Below, one piece after another: positions 7,834 through 15,885 of a stretch of 64,000 bases of DNA. The position numbers were made by a program, and so were the translations under genes. How positions within the stretch are numbered: position 1 is the first letter of the stretch; every line of letters starts with the position of its first letter. The DNA lies in the NCBI RefSeq assembly GCF_018618755.1, contig NZ_JACSMR010000003.1, forward strand, positions 1 through 64,000. Direction: 5' to 3'. The notes beneath the pieces are model-generated. The model did no database searches and had not been told where the DNA came from. It saw nothing but the letters and a program-made list of their open reading frames with translations. Origin of the DNA: Exiguobacterium sp. s193. GTDB taxonomy: Bacteria; Bacillota; Bacilli; Exiguobacteriales; Exiguobacteriaceae.

Positions 7834-8580
7834 ATGTTTAGTCGAACGGAAAATCTACAAACGTTCACACGTTCTTATCCGGTCGTTTCGTTGTTCATTT
7901 TAATCCAAGTCGCGCTGTTTGTCATCGAGCAGTTGAATCAGTTACTCGGCTTTGGTTTCTCTCCACTCACGTATGGCTCGGCGATTAATTTATTCATCGC
8001 GCGGGGCGAATGGTGGCGCGTCGTCACAGCAACATTTTTACATTACGATTTTTGGCACATTGCCTTTAACACGTTTGCCATGATTATTTTCGCCCCGGCA
8101 CTCGAACGAATGATTGGTCACGTCAAATTCGCAATCTTTTACTTGCTCGTCGGAACACTCGCTAACGTGTTGACGTACATCACGTTAAGTGGCGATTTGT
8201 TTTACGGACAGGCAGGGGCTTCAGGAGCAATCCTCGGACTGCTTGGTTTTTACGTCTATCTCGGACGTTTTCGCCGGACGATCATCTCTGCTGACGATGC
8301 ACGACTCGTGTATATCTTCAGTGCGATTACAGCCGTCTTTACGCTCATCGGTTCGAATGTCTCCGTCTTTGGTCACCTGTACGGATTCCTGCTTGGATTC
8401 CTCGCCGGCTTCATCTTCGGAAAAAGTGCCGTTCCGTTCACGCGTCCGTTCAACATGGGTCAGCGTACAACTTCTAGAGGACACGTCGTTCATTCGACAG
8501 GCTCCGGTCAGACAGGACGGATCCTCTTTTACGTCATCGTCGCCTTTGCCATTTTCGGTTTACTCGCTCGGTTCATTTAA
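7834..8580 (+). CDS. rhomboid-family intramembrane serine protease
   Basis: 248 residues from the ATG at 7834, which follows GCGAGGTG; longer upstream starts run back into acpS on the other strand. Six or so membrane helices. The catalytic dyad is visible as Ser130 in GQAGASGAILG and His181 in FGHLYGFLLGF, with supporting HYDFWHIAFN at 70-79. It cleaves membrane proteins within the bilayer; the substrate is unknown. The equivalent Bacillus locus has ydcA beside acpS. Confidence 0.92.
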   Translation: MFSRTENLQTFTRSYPVVSLFILIQVALFVIEQLNQLLGFGFSPLTYGSAINLFIARGEWWRVVTATFLHYDFWHIAFNTFAMIIFAPALERMIGHVKFAIFYLLVGTLANVLTYITLSGDLFYGQAGASGAILGLLGFYVYLGRFRRTIISADDARLVYIFSAITAVFTLIGSNVSVFGHLYGFLLGFLAGFIFGKSAVPFTRPFNMGQRTTSRGHVVHSTGSGQTGRILFYVIVAFAIFGLLARFI

Positions 8581-8585
8581 CGAAA

Positions 8586-8635
8586 AAAAGCGCGCCACCT
8601 GTTCCGTTATCCGGAAAAACAGGTGGCGCGCTTTT
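8586..8635. terminator. bidirectional terminator
   Basis: Near-perfect hairpin with arms AAAAGCGCGCCACCTGTT and AACAGGTGGCGCGCTTTT between the convergent rhomboid and YtxH-like genes. A and T runs on both sides let it work in either direction. Confidence 0.9.
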
Positions 8636-8645
8636 GTCATGTCAC

Positions 8646-8909
8646 TTATTTACGGAATGATTCCGCAAGATCTTTTACATCGTCAATCAAGTTATGGATG
8701 GTTTCTTGATTATCTGTGTAGAGCGCACGTATTTCTTCGAACCGACCTTTTGGATCTTGTTTGACTGCTGAGAGTTGTGTCCCTGCTCCACCGAAAGCAC
8801 GCTTCGTCGCTGCGATTTGCGCTTGGCGTGTATCTTTATGGAGTAATGAGAGTGTTGCGCCGATTAGTGCGCCACCTACTGTTGCGAGTACAAAGTAATT
8901 CTTCTTCAT
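8646..8909 (-). CDS. YtxH-like small membrane protein
   Basis: 87 residues with one N-terminal membrane helix (about residues 6-22) containing a glycine-rich GGALIGATLSLL, then a charged, probably helical tail. This is the general plan of YtxH/gas-vesicle-like stress proteins; no biochemical activity is known. The preceding GGGGG is its ribosome site. It ends close to the terminator shared with the rhomboid gene. Confidence 0.6.
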   Translation of the reverse strand: MKKNYFVLATVGGALIGATLSLLHKDTRQAQIAATKRAFGGAGTQLSAVKQDPKGRFEEIRALYTDNQETIHNLIDDVKDLAESFRK

Positions 8910-8932
8910 CTGTTTTTCCCCCTGTGTTGTTT

Positions 8933-9430
8933 TTAATGTAGTGGTGGTAAAAGTTGATAACGTTTCATGATCGGAGAAGGCGTAAACGACTTCCCTGCTT
9001 CTTCAGCATACTGGTCAACCGTCAAGCGTTCAACTGATTTTGCGTAACGCGTAGCATCCCCGTCATCGTTGAATTGAATCAACAAAACGAGATCCGTCGC
9101 CCGCTCGACCCGCGCAATCCGCAAAGCTTGAAAACTGCCGTACTCTGCGCCAAGCACTTTCGGGTCCGACATGACGTGATGGACGAAAAGGTCGCCACTG
9201 TTTTGATCTGCTGGAATCGACCAATAAAAGACCGTTCCCTTCTCATCAAAATTACCACGCGTCTCAAGGAGTGTGTAGCTGTTGCCACTTTGGAACGGTG
9301 ACTTCCCGTCCGTTTCCATCCACAACAAAGCTTCCCCGCTTCCGCCTGCTGCCCGAATCTGAGCATCCCGCGAACGAATTTGGTCGACAAAGGTACCGCT
9401 ACCGAATGTAATGAATAGTTTAGATGGCAT
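8933..9430 (-). CDS. ABM-fold protein of the HmoB/TRAP type
   Basis: 165 residues from an ATG 6 nt after GGAGG. The opening KLFITFGSGTF, the middle ALLWMETDGKSPFQ and the later FQALRIARVE match the layout of Bacillus HmoB (YhgC) and staphylococcal TRAP, which have a dimeric alpha-beta-barrel (antibiotic biosynthesis monooxygenase) fold. HmoB binds and degrades haem; TRAP-like members do not clearly do so. Without an alignment I cannot say whether the haem pocket is kept. It overlaps the dehydratase gene upstream by 11 bp. Confidence 0.6.
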   Translation of the reverse strand: MPSKLFITFGSGTFVDQIRSRDAQIRAAGGSGEALLWMETDGKSPFQSGNSYTLLETRGNFDEKGTVFYWSIPADQNSGDLFVHHVMSDPKVLGAEYGSFQALRIARVERATDLVLLIQFNDDGDATRYAKSVERLTVDQYAEEAGKSFTPSPIMKRYQLLPPLH

Positions 9431-9695
9431 CACAGGCCTCCGCGAGTTCGAAGTCTTTTCCGGTTAATCCGCCGGCATCGTGTGTCGTGACGGCGAGCGT
9501 AACTTTTTTATAGTCGATCACGATTCGTGGATGATGATTCAAGTGTTCTGCAAGCGATCCCACTTCTTGGACAAAGTCCAAGGCTGCCGGGAACGAATCC
9601 AGCGTATATACACGAACGATTTCGTCATCGACGACACTCCAGTCGTGTAAGCCTTCTAGACGCTCCTCTACCTCGTACTCATTCAACCTTTTCAT
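9420..9695 (-). CDS. 4a-hydroxytetrahydrobiopterin dehydratase (PCD/DCoH family)
   Basis: 91 residues. The family signature is clear in EHLNHHPRIVIDYKKVTL followed by TTHDAGGLTGKDFELA. The enzyme regenerates tetrahydropterin after aromatic amino acid hydroxylation. No phenylalanine hydroxylase is in this window, so its partner reaction here is unknown, and in many bacteria these proteins may serve pterin or molybdopterin chemistry instead. Translationally coupled to the HmoB-like gene downstream. Confidence 0.9.
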   Translation of the reverse strand: MKRLNEYEVEERLEGLHDWSVVDDEIVRVYTLDSFPAALDFVQEVGSLAEHLNHHPRIVIDYKKVTLAVTTHDAGGLTGKDFELAEACDAI

Positions 9696-9786
9696 TCCAT
9701 TCTCCTCCTCCGCTATCGTTTTCGTCCTATACCTTATACCCTACTTTCCCTACTTCTTATACCTGTCTCTCTCCGATTTCTTCCTT

Positions 9787-9814
9787 TTGCCTTCGAAGTG
9801 AGATAGAGTACAAT
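9787..9814 (+). promoter_or_regulatory. promoter of pncA-pncB
   Basis: TTGCCT (9787-9792), 16-nt spacer, TACAAT (9809-9814), about 40 nt before pncA. Confidence 0.55.
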
Positions 9815-9856
9815 GTGAAAGAGAACACTATATCATCAGGAAAGGGGCCATCGCTT

Positions 9857-10390
9857 ATGCGCGCTCTAATCGTTATTGATTACACATTTGATTTCGTCGC
9901 TGATGAAGGAAAGCTGACGTGCGGGAAACCGGGTCAAGCCATCGACGGACGAATCGCTTCACTCATGGATGAATTTTCAACGGAAGACTATGTCGTCATC
10001 GCAAATGACATCCATGAAGAAGGTGACACCTTCCATCCGGAAACCGTCCTCTTCCCACCGCATAACATTCGCGGAACGCATGGACGGGACTTGTTTGGAC
10101 AGGTCGCCGAGATGGCACGTGTCGCGGATCATGTCATCGACAAGACGCGTTATAGCGCCTTTGCTGGAACAGATCTTGACTTGCGTCTTCGGGAAAGACA
10201 AATCACAGAAGTTCACCTCGTCGGTGTTTGTACAGACATCTGTGTCTTACACACGGCCGTCGATGCATACAACCTCGGATATAAAATCGTCGTCCACGCT
10301 GACGCCGTCGCGAGTTTCAATGCGGCTGGTCACGACTGGGCACTCACACACTTTAAACAATCGATCGGCGCAGAAGTCGTCGGCGAATAA
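9857..10390 (+). CDS. pncA: nicotinamidase
   Basis: 177 residues from the ATG at 9857, with GAAAGGGG upstream; longer in-frame extensions have no ribosome site. Isochorismatase-like fold that deamidates nicotinamide to nicotinate. The catalytic triad is present: Asp8 (VIDYTFDF), Lys96 (DKTRYSAF) and Cys129 (VCTDICVLHTA), with metal-site residues around Asp51 and His53. It is followed 16 nt later by pncB, which uses its product, so the two form an NAD-salvage operon. Confidence 0.93.
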   Translation: MRALIVIDYTFDFVADEGKLTCGKPGQAIDGRIASLMDEFSTEDYVVIANDIHEEGDTFHPETVLFPPHNIRGTHGRDLFGQVAEMARVADHVIDKTRYSAFAGTDLDLRLRERQITEVHLVGVCTDICVLHTAVDAYNLGYKIVVHADAVASFNAAGHDWALTHFKQSIGAEVVGE

Positions 10391-10406
10391 GAAGGGATCT
10401 GTCTTC

Positions 10407-11858
10407 ATGTTACAACGTAATCTTGCACTTCATACTGACCTCTATCTTCCGAGATGGATGTATATCTACTGGAAGGAAGGGCGTCATAATGAACGTGCTG
10501 TTTTTGACGTCTATTACCGCAGCAATCCATTCGAAGGTGGATATGTCGTCTTCGCCGGTCTTGAAAACATCATCGAATATATTCAAACACTCCATTTCAC
10601 AGAAGAAGATATCACGTATCTTCAAACGATGATTGGCTTCCCGGATGAATTCAAGGATGAGTTACGTAACTTTAAATTCACAGGCTCCCTCTCGAGTGTC
10701 AAAGAAGGTGAGATCGTCTTCCCAAATGAACCGTTAGTCCGGATCGAAGCACGGATTTTTGAAGCGAAGTTACTCCAAACGGCCATCTTGAACATCGCCA
10801 ATCACGAATCGTTGATTGCGACGAAATACGCGCGCATTCGTCAGTCGGCGCCAGGCGCGAAATTCCTTGAAGCCGGTTCACGCCGTGCACAGGGAATCGA
10901 TGCTGCTTACTTCGGAACACGTGCCTCTTATTTAGCCGGGTTCGACGTGACGAGTCTCGCGTCTGCCGGCCGTGACTTTGGTATCCCATGCGGCGGTACG
11001 ATGGAGCATGCAGATATTCAGTTCCATGATGATGAGTTGACGGCTTTCCGGACGTTCGCGTCACATTATCCGGATCAGGCGACACTTCTCGTCGATACGT
11101 ACGACACGCTGAAAAGTGGACTCCCGAATGCCATCACGGTCGCAAAAGAACTTGAAGCAGACGGACACAAGTTACGTGGTATCCGGATCGACTCGGGTGA
11201 CTTATCGTACCTATCGAAACGCGCACGGAAGATGCTCGATGAAGCAGGATTCCCCGACGTCGAGATCGTCCTTTCCGGTGATTTAGATGAATATGTCATT
11301 CAAGATTTACGCATCCAAGGGGCACAGGCAAACACCTTCCTCGTTGGAACACGTGGTATCACAGCGTATGAACAACCGGCACTCGGAATGGTCTATAAGC
11401 TGGTCGCACGTGAAATCAATGGCGAACTTGCACCGGTCATCAAAGTCTCGTCCTCGAAAGCGAAGACGACGACCCCACATATCAAGGAAGCATATCGTAT
11501 CGTTGACCCGGAAACGAATAAGTTTAAAGGAGACTACATCACGTTACTCGATGAAGACCCGAGCCAACTTGATTTCGTCGATTTGATTGACGTCCGTGAT
11601 CCGTCATTCCGGAACCGGATCGAGAACTTCAACGTTGAGCGATTACTGGCTCCAATCTTCAAGGATGGTGAACTTGTTTATACCGTTCCGACGATTGAAG
11701 AAAGCCGTCACTTCCACGAACAACAAATCGGCCGTCTTTGGGAAGAGTATAAACGTCTTCGTTTACCTGAAATCTATGCCGTCACTTTCAGCGACCGTCT
11801 CTGGAAACTGAAACTCGACATGATTCGTAAAACCCGTATCGCAAGCGGTGTAAAATAA
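10407..11858 (+). CDS. pncB: nicotinate phosphoribosyltransferase
   Basis: 483 residues. Joins nicotinate to PRPP to make nicotinate mononucleotide, the entry step of the Preiss-Handler NAD salvage route. Family hallmarks include EAGSRRAQG near residue 155, the phosphoribosyl region RIDSGDLSYLSKRAR, and the VGTRGITAYEQPALG segment near the C-terminal third. Second gene of the pncA-pncB operon. The length agrees with the longer Bacillota form. Confidence 0.95.
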   Translation: MLQRNLALHTDLYLPRWMYIYWKEGRHNERAVFDVYYRSNPFEGGYVVFAGLENIIEYIQTLHFTEEDITYLQTMIGFPDEFKDELRNFKFTGSLSSVKEGEIVFPNEPLVRIEARIFEAKLLQTAILNIANHESLIATKYARIRQSAPGAKFLEAGSRRAQGIDAAYFGTRASYLAGFDVTSLASAGRDFGIPCGGTMEHADIQFHDDELTAFRTFASHYPDQATLLVDTYDTLKSGLPNAITVAKELEADGHKLRGIRIDSGDLSYLSKRARKMLDEAGFPDVEIVLSGDLDEYVIQDLRIQGAQANTFLVGTRGITAYEQPALGMVYKLVAREINGELAPVIKVSSSKAKTTTPHIKEAYRIVDPETNKFKGDYITLLDEDPSQLDFVDLIDVRDPSFRNRIENFNVERLLAPIFKDGELVYTVPTIEESRHFHEQQIGRLWEEYKRLRLPEIYAVTFSDRLWKLKLDMIRKTRIASGVK

Positions 11859-11944
11859 CAAAATCAAATACTCACGAGAATCAAGCTTCTTGACGGCCGT
11901 CTTAAAAGGCTACCTGTTCATCTCCCTCTCATTTTTTATACGCT

Positions 11945-11978
11945 AAAAACAGCCCGCTTCAACTGAAGTGGGCTGTTT
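11945..11978. terminator. terminator hairpin after the small membrane gene
   Basis: Hairpin with arms AAACAGCCC and GGGCTGTTT flanked by A and T runs. It contains the stop codon of the minus-strand gene at 11959 and also lies downstream of pncB, so it may act both ways. Confidence 0.75.
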
Positions 11979-12288
11979 CGTTTGGGCGAGCGGTCATTTT
12001 GGCTGTCGCTTGTTCCATTTGTTGACGAAAGTACCACGCAAAACCGAGCGCACCTCCGATGAAGACGATATAGGTAATCCGTTGACCAAATTCCGCTAAA
12101 GAATCGGCATAAAAGATACTAATTAAGTGGTCACTTCCGCTGATGAGAAGTAAACAGGCAATCAGGAGCGCTATGCGGTACGCAAGCGTCGGACGATCTT
12201 TTGGCTCAGCATGCCAATACATGATAATGTGATGGGCAAGTAACACAATCCCCACGATTCCTAATATTCCTATAAGTGCTTGCGGCAT
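11959..12288 (-). CDS. small membrane protein, function unknown
   Basis: 109 residues with three predicted membrane helices (about 5-25, 36-55 and 70-90) and a short polar tail. I do not recognise a family. It stands alone between the convergent pncB and the divergent YwpF-like gene, and its last codons lie within its terminator hairpin. Confidence 0.6.
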   Translation of the reverse strand: MPQALIGILGIVGIVLLAHHIIMYWHAEPKDRPTLAYRIALLIACLLLISGSDHLISIFYADSLAEFGQRITYIVFIGGALGFAWYFRQQMEQATAKMTARPNETAHFS

Positions 12289-12430
12289 ATTGAACGGTCC
12301 TCCTGTTTCTAATTTCTAGTTTCATTTAAACATAGTTCGACCTAAAGTCGTTATGAAAAGTTTCGCGCAGCCGATCGACTCACGGTATACTGAAGAAAAT
12401 AATGCACGACCAACCAAAGGAGGAATTCGC

Positions 12431-12922
12431 TTGAAAACCTTTAAATTGTGTACGTTACGCATTCTGATGGACGAATCCGGACGGGATACGACGATCCCTG
12501 TTCAAATCAAGGACGGACTGACAGTCAGCACGGACCAAACCGCCCAGTGGGTCGCGGAAATCGTCGTGACCGATCAGGATCAACCGATCATCGAGGAACT
12601 CTTCAAGAAAAAATTACGTGCCTTAATCGAAATCACGATTTCACGTCCGGATAATGACCCGGCTGCGATGATCGTAACACCTTATGAAAGCACACAACTG
12701 AGTGACGGTACTTCCTATCTCTTCACCGGTAAGATGGTCATGATGAAAAATGATCTCTCGGAATCGATTTTACGTGAAGTCGTCGAAGATAACTTTACCG
12801 GCGAAGATTTGATTCAAGAATACAAAGATCGCCGTTCAAAACGTGGTGCGCACATCACGAGTATTGCAAAGGAAACCTTCAAACAATACTTAAAGGAACA
12901 TCCTGCGGTCGTCGAAGGATAA
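12431..12922 (+). CDS. YwpF-like protein
   Basis: 163 residues from a TTG start after AAAGGAGG; the upstream in-frame ATG has no ribosome site. The opening KTFKL followed by a beta-rich domain resembles the YwpF family of Bacillus, whose function is unknown. The C-terminal third is charged and helical. It converges on the phosphatase gene with only 3 nt between the two stop codons, so neither has room for a separate terminator. Confidence 0.55.
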   Translation: MKTFKLCTLRILMDESGRDTTIPVQIKDGLTVSTDQTAQWVAEIVVTDQDQPIIEELFKKKLRALIEITISRPDNDPAAMIVTPYESTQLSDGTSYLFTGKMVMMKNDLSESILREVVEDNFTGEDLIQEYKDRRSKRGAHITSIAKETFKQYLKEHPAVVEG

Positions 12923-12925
12923 GCG

Positions 12926-13501
12926 TCAGACCGTGATGTGTTCCGCGACATTAATCCGGTCAATTTCATAACGATCCGAGAACCGAATGTAATTCGCACA
13001 TGCATTTTTCAATGGTGTCCGGTAACTGAACGTCTCATCAATCGAGGAGAGTGCCGCTTTAATCGTGTGTGAATGGCAGACGATCAAGAGGCGCTTCCCT
13101 CGATATTTTTGTGTCAGCTCCTGCACGACAGAAAAAACACGGGTTTGAATTTCTTGTTCCGTCTCGAGTCCCGGCACACGTTCAGCATCGTTTGCCTGGA
13201 CAGCCTCATAAATCCCTGCGACCGGCTCACCGGAAGCACTTCCGAATTCCCGTTCGACGAGCCGTTCATCTGTTTCCGTCAAGCGTAAACCGATCGAGCG
13301 TCCGATGATTTCTGCCGTCTCGACAGCGCGTGACAACGGACTTGAAATCAAGACATCCCAGTCCTCTCCCGCCAGATAGGCGGCACTGAGCGTAGCTTGT
13401 TTTCTCCCAGTCTCATTCAGCGGTATATCTTCGCGTCCTTGAATCCGTTCGTTCAAATTCCAGTCCGTTTGACCGTGGCGTACTAAACAAATTTCAGTCA
13501 T
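12926..13501 (-). CDS. histidine phosphatase family protein (phosphoglycerate-mutase-like)
   Basis: 191 residues from the ATG at 13501 with AGGAG upstream. The catalytic motif is LVRHGQTDWN (His10 accepts phosphate), with a second conserved histidine in CHSHTIKAAL. This layout fits PhoE/YhfR-type broad-specificity phosphatases rather than the glycolytic mutase. The substrate cannot be told from sequence. Confidence 0.88.
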   Translation of the reverse strand: MTEICLVRHGQTDWNLNERIQGREDIPLNETGRKQATLSAAYLAGEDWDVLISSPLSRAVETAEIIGRSIGLRLTETDERLVEREFGSASGEPVAGIYEAVQANDAERVPGLETEQEIQTRVFSVVQELTQKYRGKRLLIVCHSHTIKAALSSIDETFSYRTPLKNACANYIRFSDRYEIDRINVAEHITV

Positions 13502-13547
13502 AATGCAGTCTCCTTCTAAAGAAATATGACTGATTGTATCATGTTTC

Positions 13548-14507
13548 TCAGTGGAGCGTCTCTCGTTTCGGCAAGACAAGCACTTGACAGCTGAAGGCTT
13601 CGATCCGTTCGAGCAACCGCTCCAGTTTGAGTGGATTTTCCGTTTGGGCAAAGCTTGCTAGCGAATGCGTTCCATTCGGAAACGAGAATAATCGGACGTC
13701 CGCCCCGACGTCTGCTCCCTTCTCAACAAAGTGGAGTGCTTGGGCAAACGGGACGATTGGATCTTTTTTCCCGTGCAACAACATGATGGGTGGGGAGTCT
13801 GAACTTAAGTGTGTCGCCGGCGAGACACGCGTCATCAACTGGCGCCACTCTTCCCGTCCGCCTCCATAAAATTTGATGTGGGCAATCCATGTCTGAATGA
13901 ATTTAAACAATAGAAAATTTGTCGGGGGATAGAGAGCGATGATGCCGCTAATCATCGGGAAGGACTCCTTTGTCTGTTGTCCGACAAATTCATCCGGGGC
14001 AAGAGATGTCGTCAACATCAGGGCTGCTCCGGCTGAATCCCCCCATAACATCATTCGCCCCCGGGCAATTTGCAGTTCGTCCGCTTGACGGTTCAAAAAA
14101 CAAAGGGCGTCGCGGGCATCTTCTAAGTTATCCGGAAAGTAGCTCCCGTCCTCAAACAAACGATAGTCGATGCTACAGACGGCGATGCCGAGCTCTAAAA
14201 ATCGGTCGACAATCGGTGAGAAACAAAAGATATCATCACGACCGCCACGAACGAATGCACCACCGTGGGCATAAATCGCGACCGGAAACGGTCCTTCCCC
14301 CGGCGGATAATAGATATCTAACGTTAAATCTTGTTTTTCGACAGTTTTGTATACGATGTTGCGTGGCGCTAGTTGCTTCTCCGTAAGTGGCAAGACAGGT
14401 TCCGTCCAACGAAGTAACGCACCATAATTGTTCCAGATACTTGCTCCGGCAGCGGCGGTCGTCAAAATCGCCGCGCCTCCCATCAACCATGCCGTCTCAC
14501 GTTTCAC
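13548..14507 (-). CDS. alpha/beta hydrolase, esterase/lipase type
   Basis: 319 residues from a GTG preceded by GGAGGTGA. One N-terminal hydrophobic helix (about 5-25) could anchor it to the membrane with the enzyme outside. The HGGAF oxyanion motif, the nucleophile motif GDSAGA, an acid in GKKDPIVPF and a histidine in NGTHSLA make a full HSL-type catalytic set. Family members hydrolyse short acyl esters. It is not linked in an operon to the phosphatase gene downstream in any obvious way, though they share a strand. Confidence 0.85.
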   Translation of the reverse strand: MKRETAWLMGGAAILTTAAAGASIWNNYGALLRWTEPVLPLTEKQLAPRNIVYKTVEKQDLTLDIYYPPGEGPFPVAIYAHGGAFVRGGRDDIFCFSPIVDRFLELGIAVCSIDYRLFEDGSYFPDNLEDARDALCFLNRQADELQIARGRMMLWGDSAGAALMLTTSLAPDEFVGQQTKESFPMISGIIALYPPTNFLLFKFIQTWIAHIKFYGGGREEWRQLMTRVSPATHLSSDSPPIMLLHGKKDPIVPFAQALHFVEKGADVGADVRLFSFPNGTHSLASFAQTENPLKLERLLERIEAFSCQVLVLPKRETLH

Positions 14508-14594
14508 CCCGTCACCTCCAAACGTAATCACGATTTAGCTTCTACTTCTCTCTTACCCGATTTTTTTTGAACTAGAACTTCACAACAATTCGAC

Positions 14595-14623
14595 TTGACG
14601 CTTCAGTTAACGTCGGATATAGT
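14595..14623 (+). promoter_or_regulatory. promoter of the zinc-binding lipoprotein gene
   Basis: TTGACG, 17-nt spacer, TATAGT. The Zur box begins 11 nt after the -10 box. Confidence 0.75.
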
Positions 14624-14633
14624 TAAAAAGTCC

Positions 14634-14654
14634 AAATCGGAATAATTACGTTTT
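14634..14654 (+). promoter_or_regulatory. Zur operator
   Basis: Half sites AAATCGGAAT and ATTACGTTTT around a single A match the Bacillus Zur box (AAATCGTAAT-N-ATTACGATTT) at all but two bases. It covers the transcription start, where bound Zur would block the promoter when zinc is plentiful. Confidence 0.85.
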
Positions 14655-14678
14655 AATAATCTTGGAGGTTTTATTCAT

Positions 14679-15632
14679 ATGAAAAAATTAATCACAGCAT
14701 TCACCGTCGCAACGATGAGCGCAAGTCTTCTTGCTGCATGCGGGTCATCGTCTTCATCAGATTCGAGTGACGATGGTAAACTACAGGTCTATACTTCGAC
14801 GTTCGCGACGGCAGCCATCGCCAAAGAAATCGGCGGAAAGGAAGTCCATGTCGAAATGATCGTTCCACCTGGTGCCGATCCCCATTCGTATGAACCGACA
14901 TCAAAACAACTGACACAAATCGCAAAAGGTGACTTGTTCCTCTTAACCGGTACGACACTTGAGCCGTATTCGAAGAAAATCAAAGAAAGTTTAGCCGGTA
15001 ACTCCATCCGCTTCGTTGAGACGAGTAAAGGAATTGACTTACTCGATGCTTCTGCAACACTCCATACTCACGGAGAGGAAGCGCATGATCATGAAGAAGA
15101 GGACCATGATCACGGAAAATACGATCCACACGTCTGGCTTGATCCGATGAACGCTAAAAAGATGGCCCAGTCGATCACGACTGCTCTCGCAAAAGAAGCA
15201 CCTGCAAGTAAAGAGACCTTCACCAAAAACCTGAACCTGTTTAATCAACAGGCGGATGAACTCGACCGAAACTTACAAAAGGCTGTGGAGGCCGGTTCTA
15301 AAAAAGAGTTACTCGTTACTCATGCAGCGTATGGATATCTTGCAGAACGGTATGGTTTTGAGCAACTCCCGATTGCCGGAATCTCGCCGTCTGACGAACC
15401 ATCCCAAAAGCAACTTGCCGCAATCGTCAAAGAAGCCAAGTTACATGACTTACACTATATCGCCTTTGAAGAGACGGTGTCGCCAAAGGTCGCCCGTGTC
15501 ATCCAAAAAGAAATCGGTGCCGAGTCGATCACGATTCACAACCTCGAGTCCGTCACAAAAGAACAGCAAGATCAATCCTATTTTGATTTAATGAATGAAA
15601 ACGTCACGACACTCAAACAGGCACTGCAGTAA
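14679..15632 (+). CDS. znuA: zinc ABC transporter substrate-binding lipoprotein
   Basis: 317 residues, cluster A-I metal-binding protein. Lipobox LLAAC with Cys21, then a serine-rich linker. Candidate zinc ligands include His69 (GADPHSYEP), His151 (DPHVWLDP), a later histidine (VTHAAYGYLAERYG) and an acid near FEETVSP. A histidine/acid-rich loop (about 129-145) is the hallmark of zinc rather than manganese binding proteins. The Zur box confirms the metal. The permease and ATPase genes are not adjacent, so it must work with components encoded elsewhere. Confidence 0.9.
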   Translation: MKKLITAFTVATMSASLLAACGSSSSSDSSDDGKLQVYTSTFATAAIAKEIGGKEVHVEMIVPPGADPHSYEPTSKQLTQIAKGDLFLLTGTTLEPYSKKIKESLAGNSIRFVETSKGIDLLDASATLHTHGEEAHDHEEEDHDHGKYDPHVWLDPMNAKKMAQSITTALAKEAPASKETFTKNLNLFNQQADELDRNLQKAVEAGSKKELLVTHAAYGYLAERYGFEQLPIAGISPSDEPSQKQLAAIVKEAKLHDLHYIAFEETVSPKVARVIQKEIGAESITIHNLESVTKEQQDQSYFDLMNENVTTLKQALQ

Positions 15633-15639
15633 GGTGCTG

Positions 15640-15668
15640 TTGACAAGCATTAAAAGATACGTTACGGT
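15640..15668 (+). promoter_or_regulatory. candidate promoter of the SAM riboswitch transcript
   Basis: TTGACA (15640-15645), 17-nt spacer, TACGGT. The -35 box is perfect and the -10 box weak. It lies about 30 nt before the riboswitch. A short ATACGTT/AACGTAT hairpin overlaps it and may end the upstream gene. Confidence 0.45.
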
Positions 15669-15696
15669 AGAAAACGTATTTTAAACAACTAAATGA

Positions 15697-15804
15697 CTTC
15701 TTTTTATCGCGAGAAACGGAGGGACTGGCCCAATGATGTTTCGGCAGCGGACGATTGATTCGTACTGTGCCAAATCCAGCAAGCGAAAGCTTGAGAGATA
15801 AGAA
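15697..15804 (+). ncRNA. SAM-I (S-box) riboswitch aptamer
   Basis: Carries the S-box signature: ACGGAGGGACTGGCCCAATG near the 5' side, then TTTCGGCAGC, GTGCCAAATCC, and GCTTGAGAGATAAGAAG, which pairs back with CTTCTTTTTATC as P1. The SAM-I class senses S-adenosylmethionine and shuts off methionine-related genes. A terminator follows immediately and the controlled gene is the NhaC-family transporter. Confidence 0.93.
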
Positions 15805-15819
15805 GAGCGTCTTTTTCAG

Positions 15820-15858
15820 TAAAGACCTCCTTCTTTCTTGCGAAGGGGTCTTTTTTTG
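15820..15858 (+). terminator. riboswitch expression-platform terminator
   Basis: Hairpin with arms AAGACCTCCTTC and GAAGGGGTCTT followed by seven Ts. A competing antiterminator can form from the preceding GCGTCTTTTTCAGTAAAGAC stretch. Confidence 0.88.
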
Positions 15859-15885
15859 TATGCTGAAGAAATGGAGTGATTCGAC

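Noticed and set aside
8189..8764. Long open frame in another register of the rhomboid gene
   Set aside because: It overlaps a clear rhomboid gene and then the shared terminator; no domain and no start site.
9527..9856. In-frame N-terminal extension of pncA by about 110 codons
   Set aside because: It would cross the dehydratase gene and the promoter. The ATG at 9857 has the ribosome site and gives the normal PncA length.
9969..10406. In-frame N-terminal extension of pncB by about 145 codons
   Set aside because: It lies inside pncA. The ATG at 10407 gives the standard protein.
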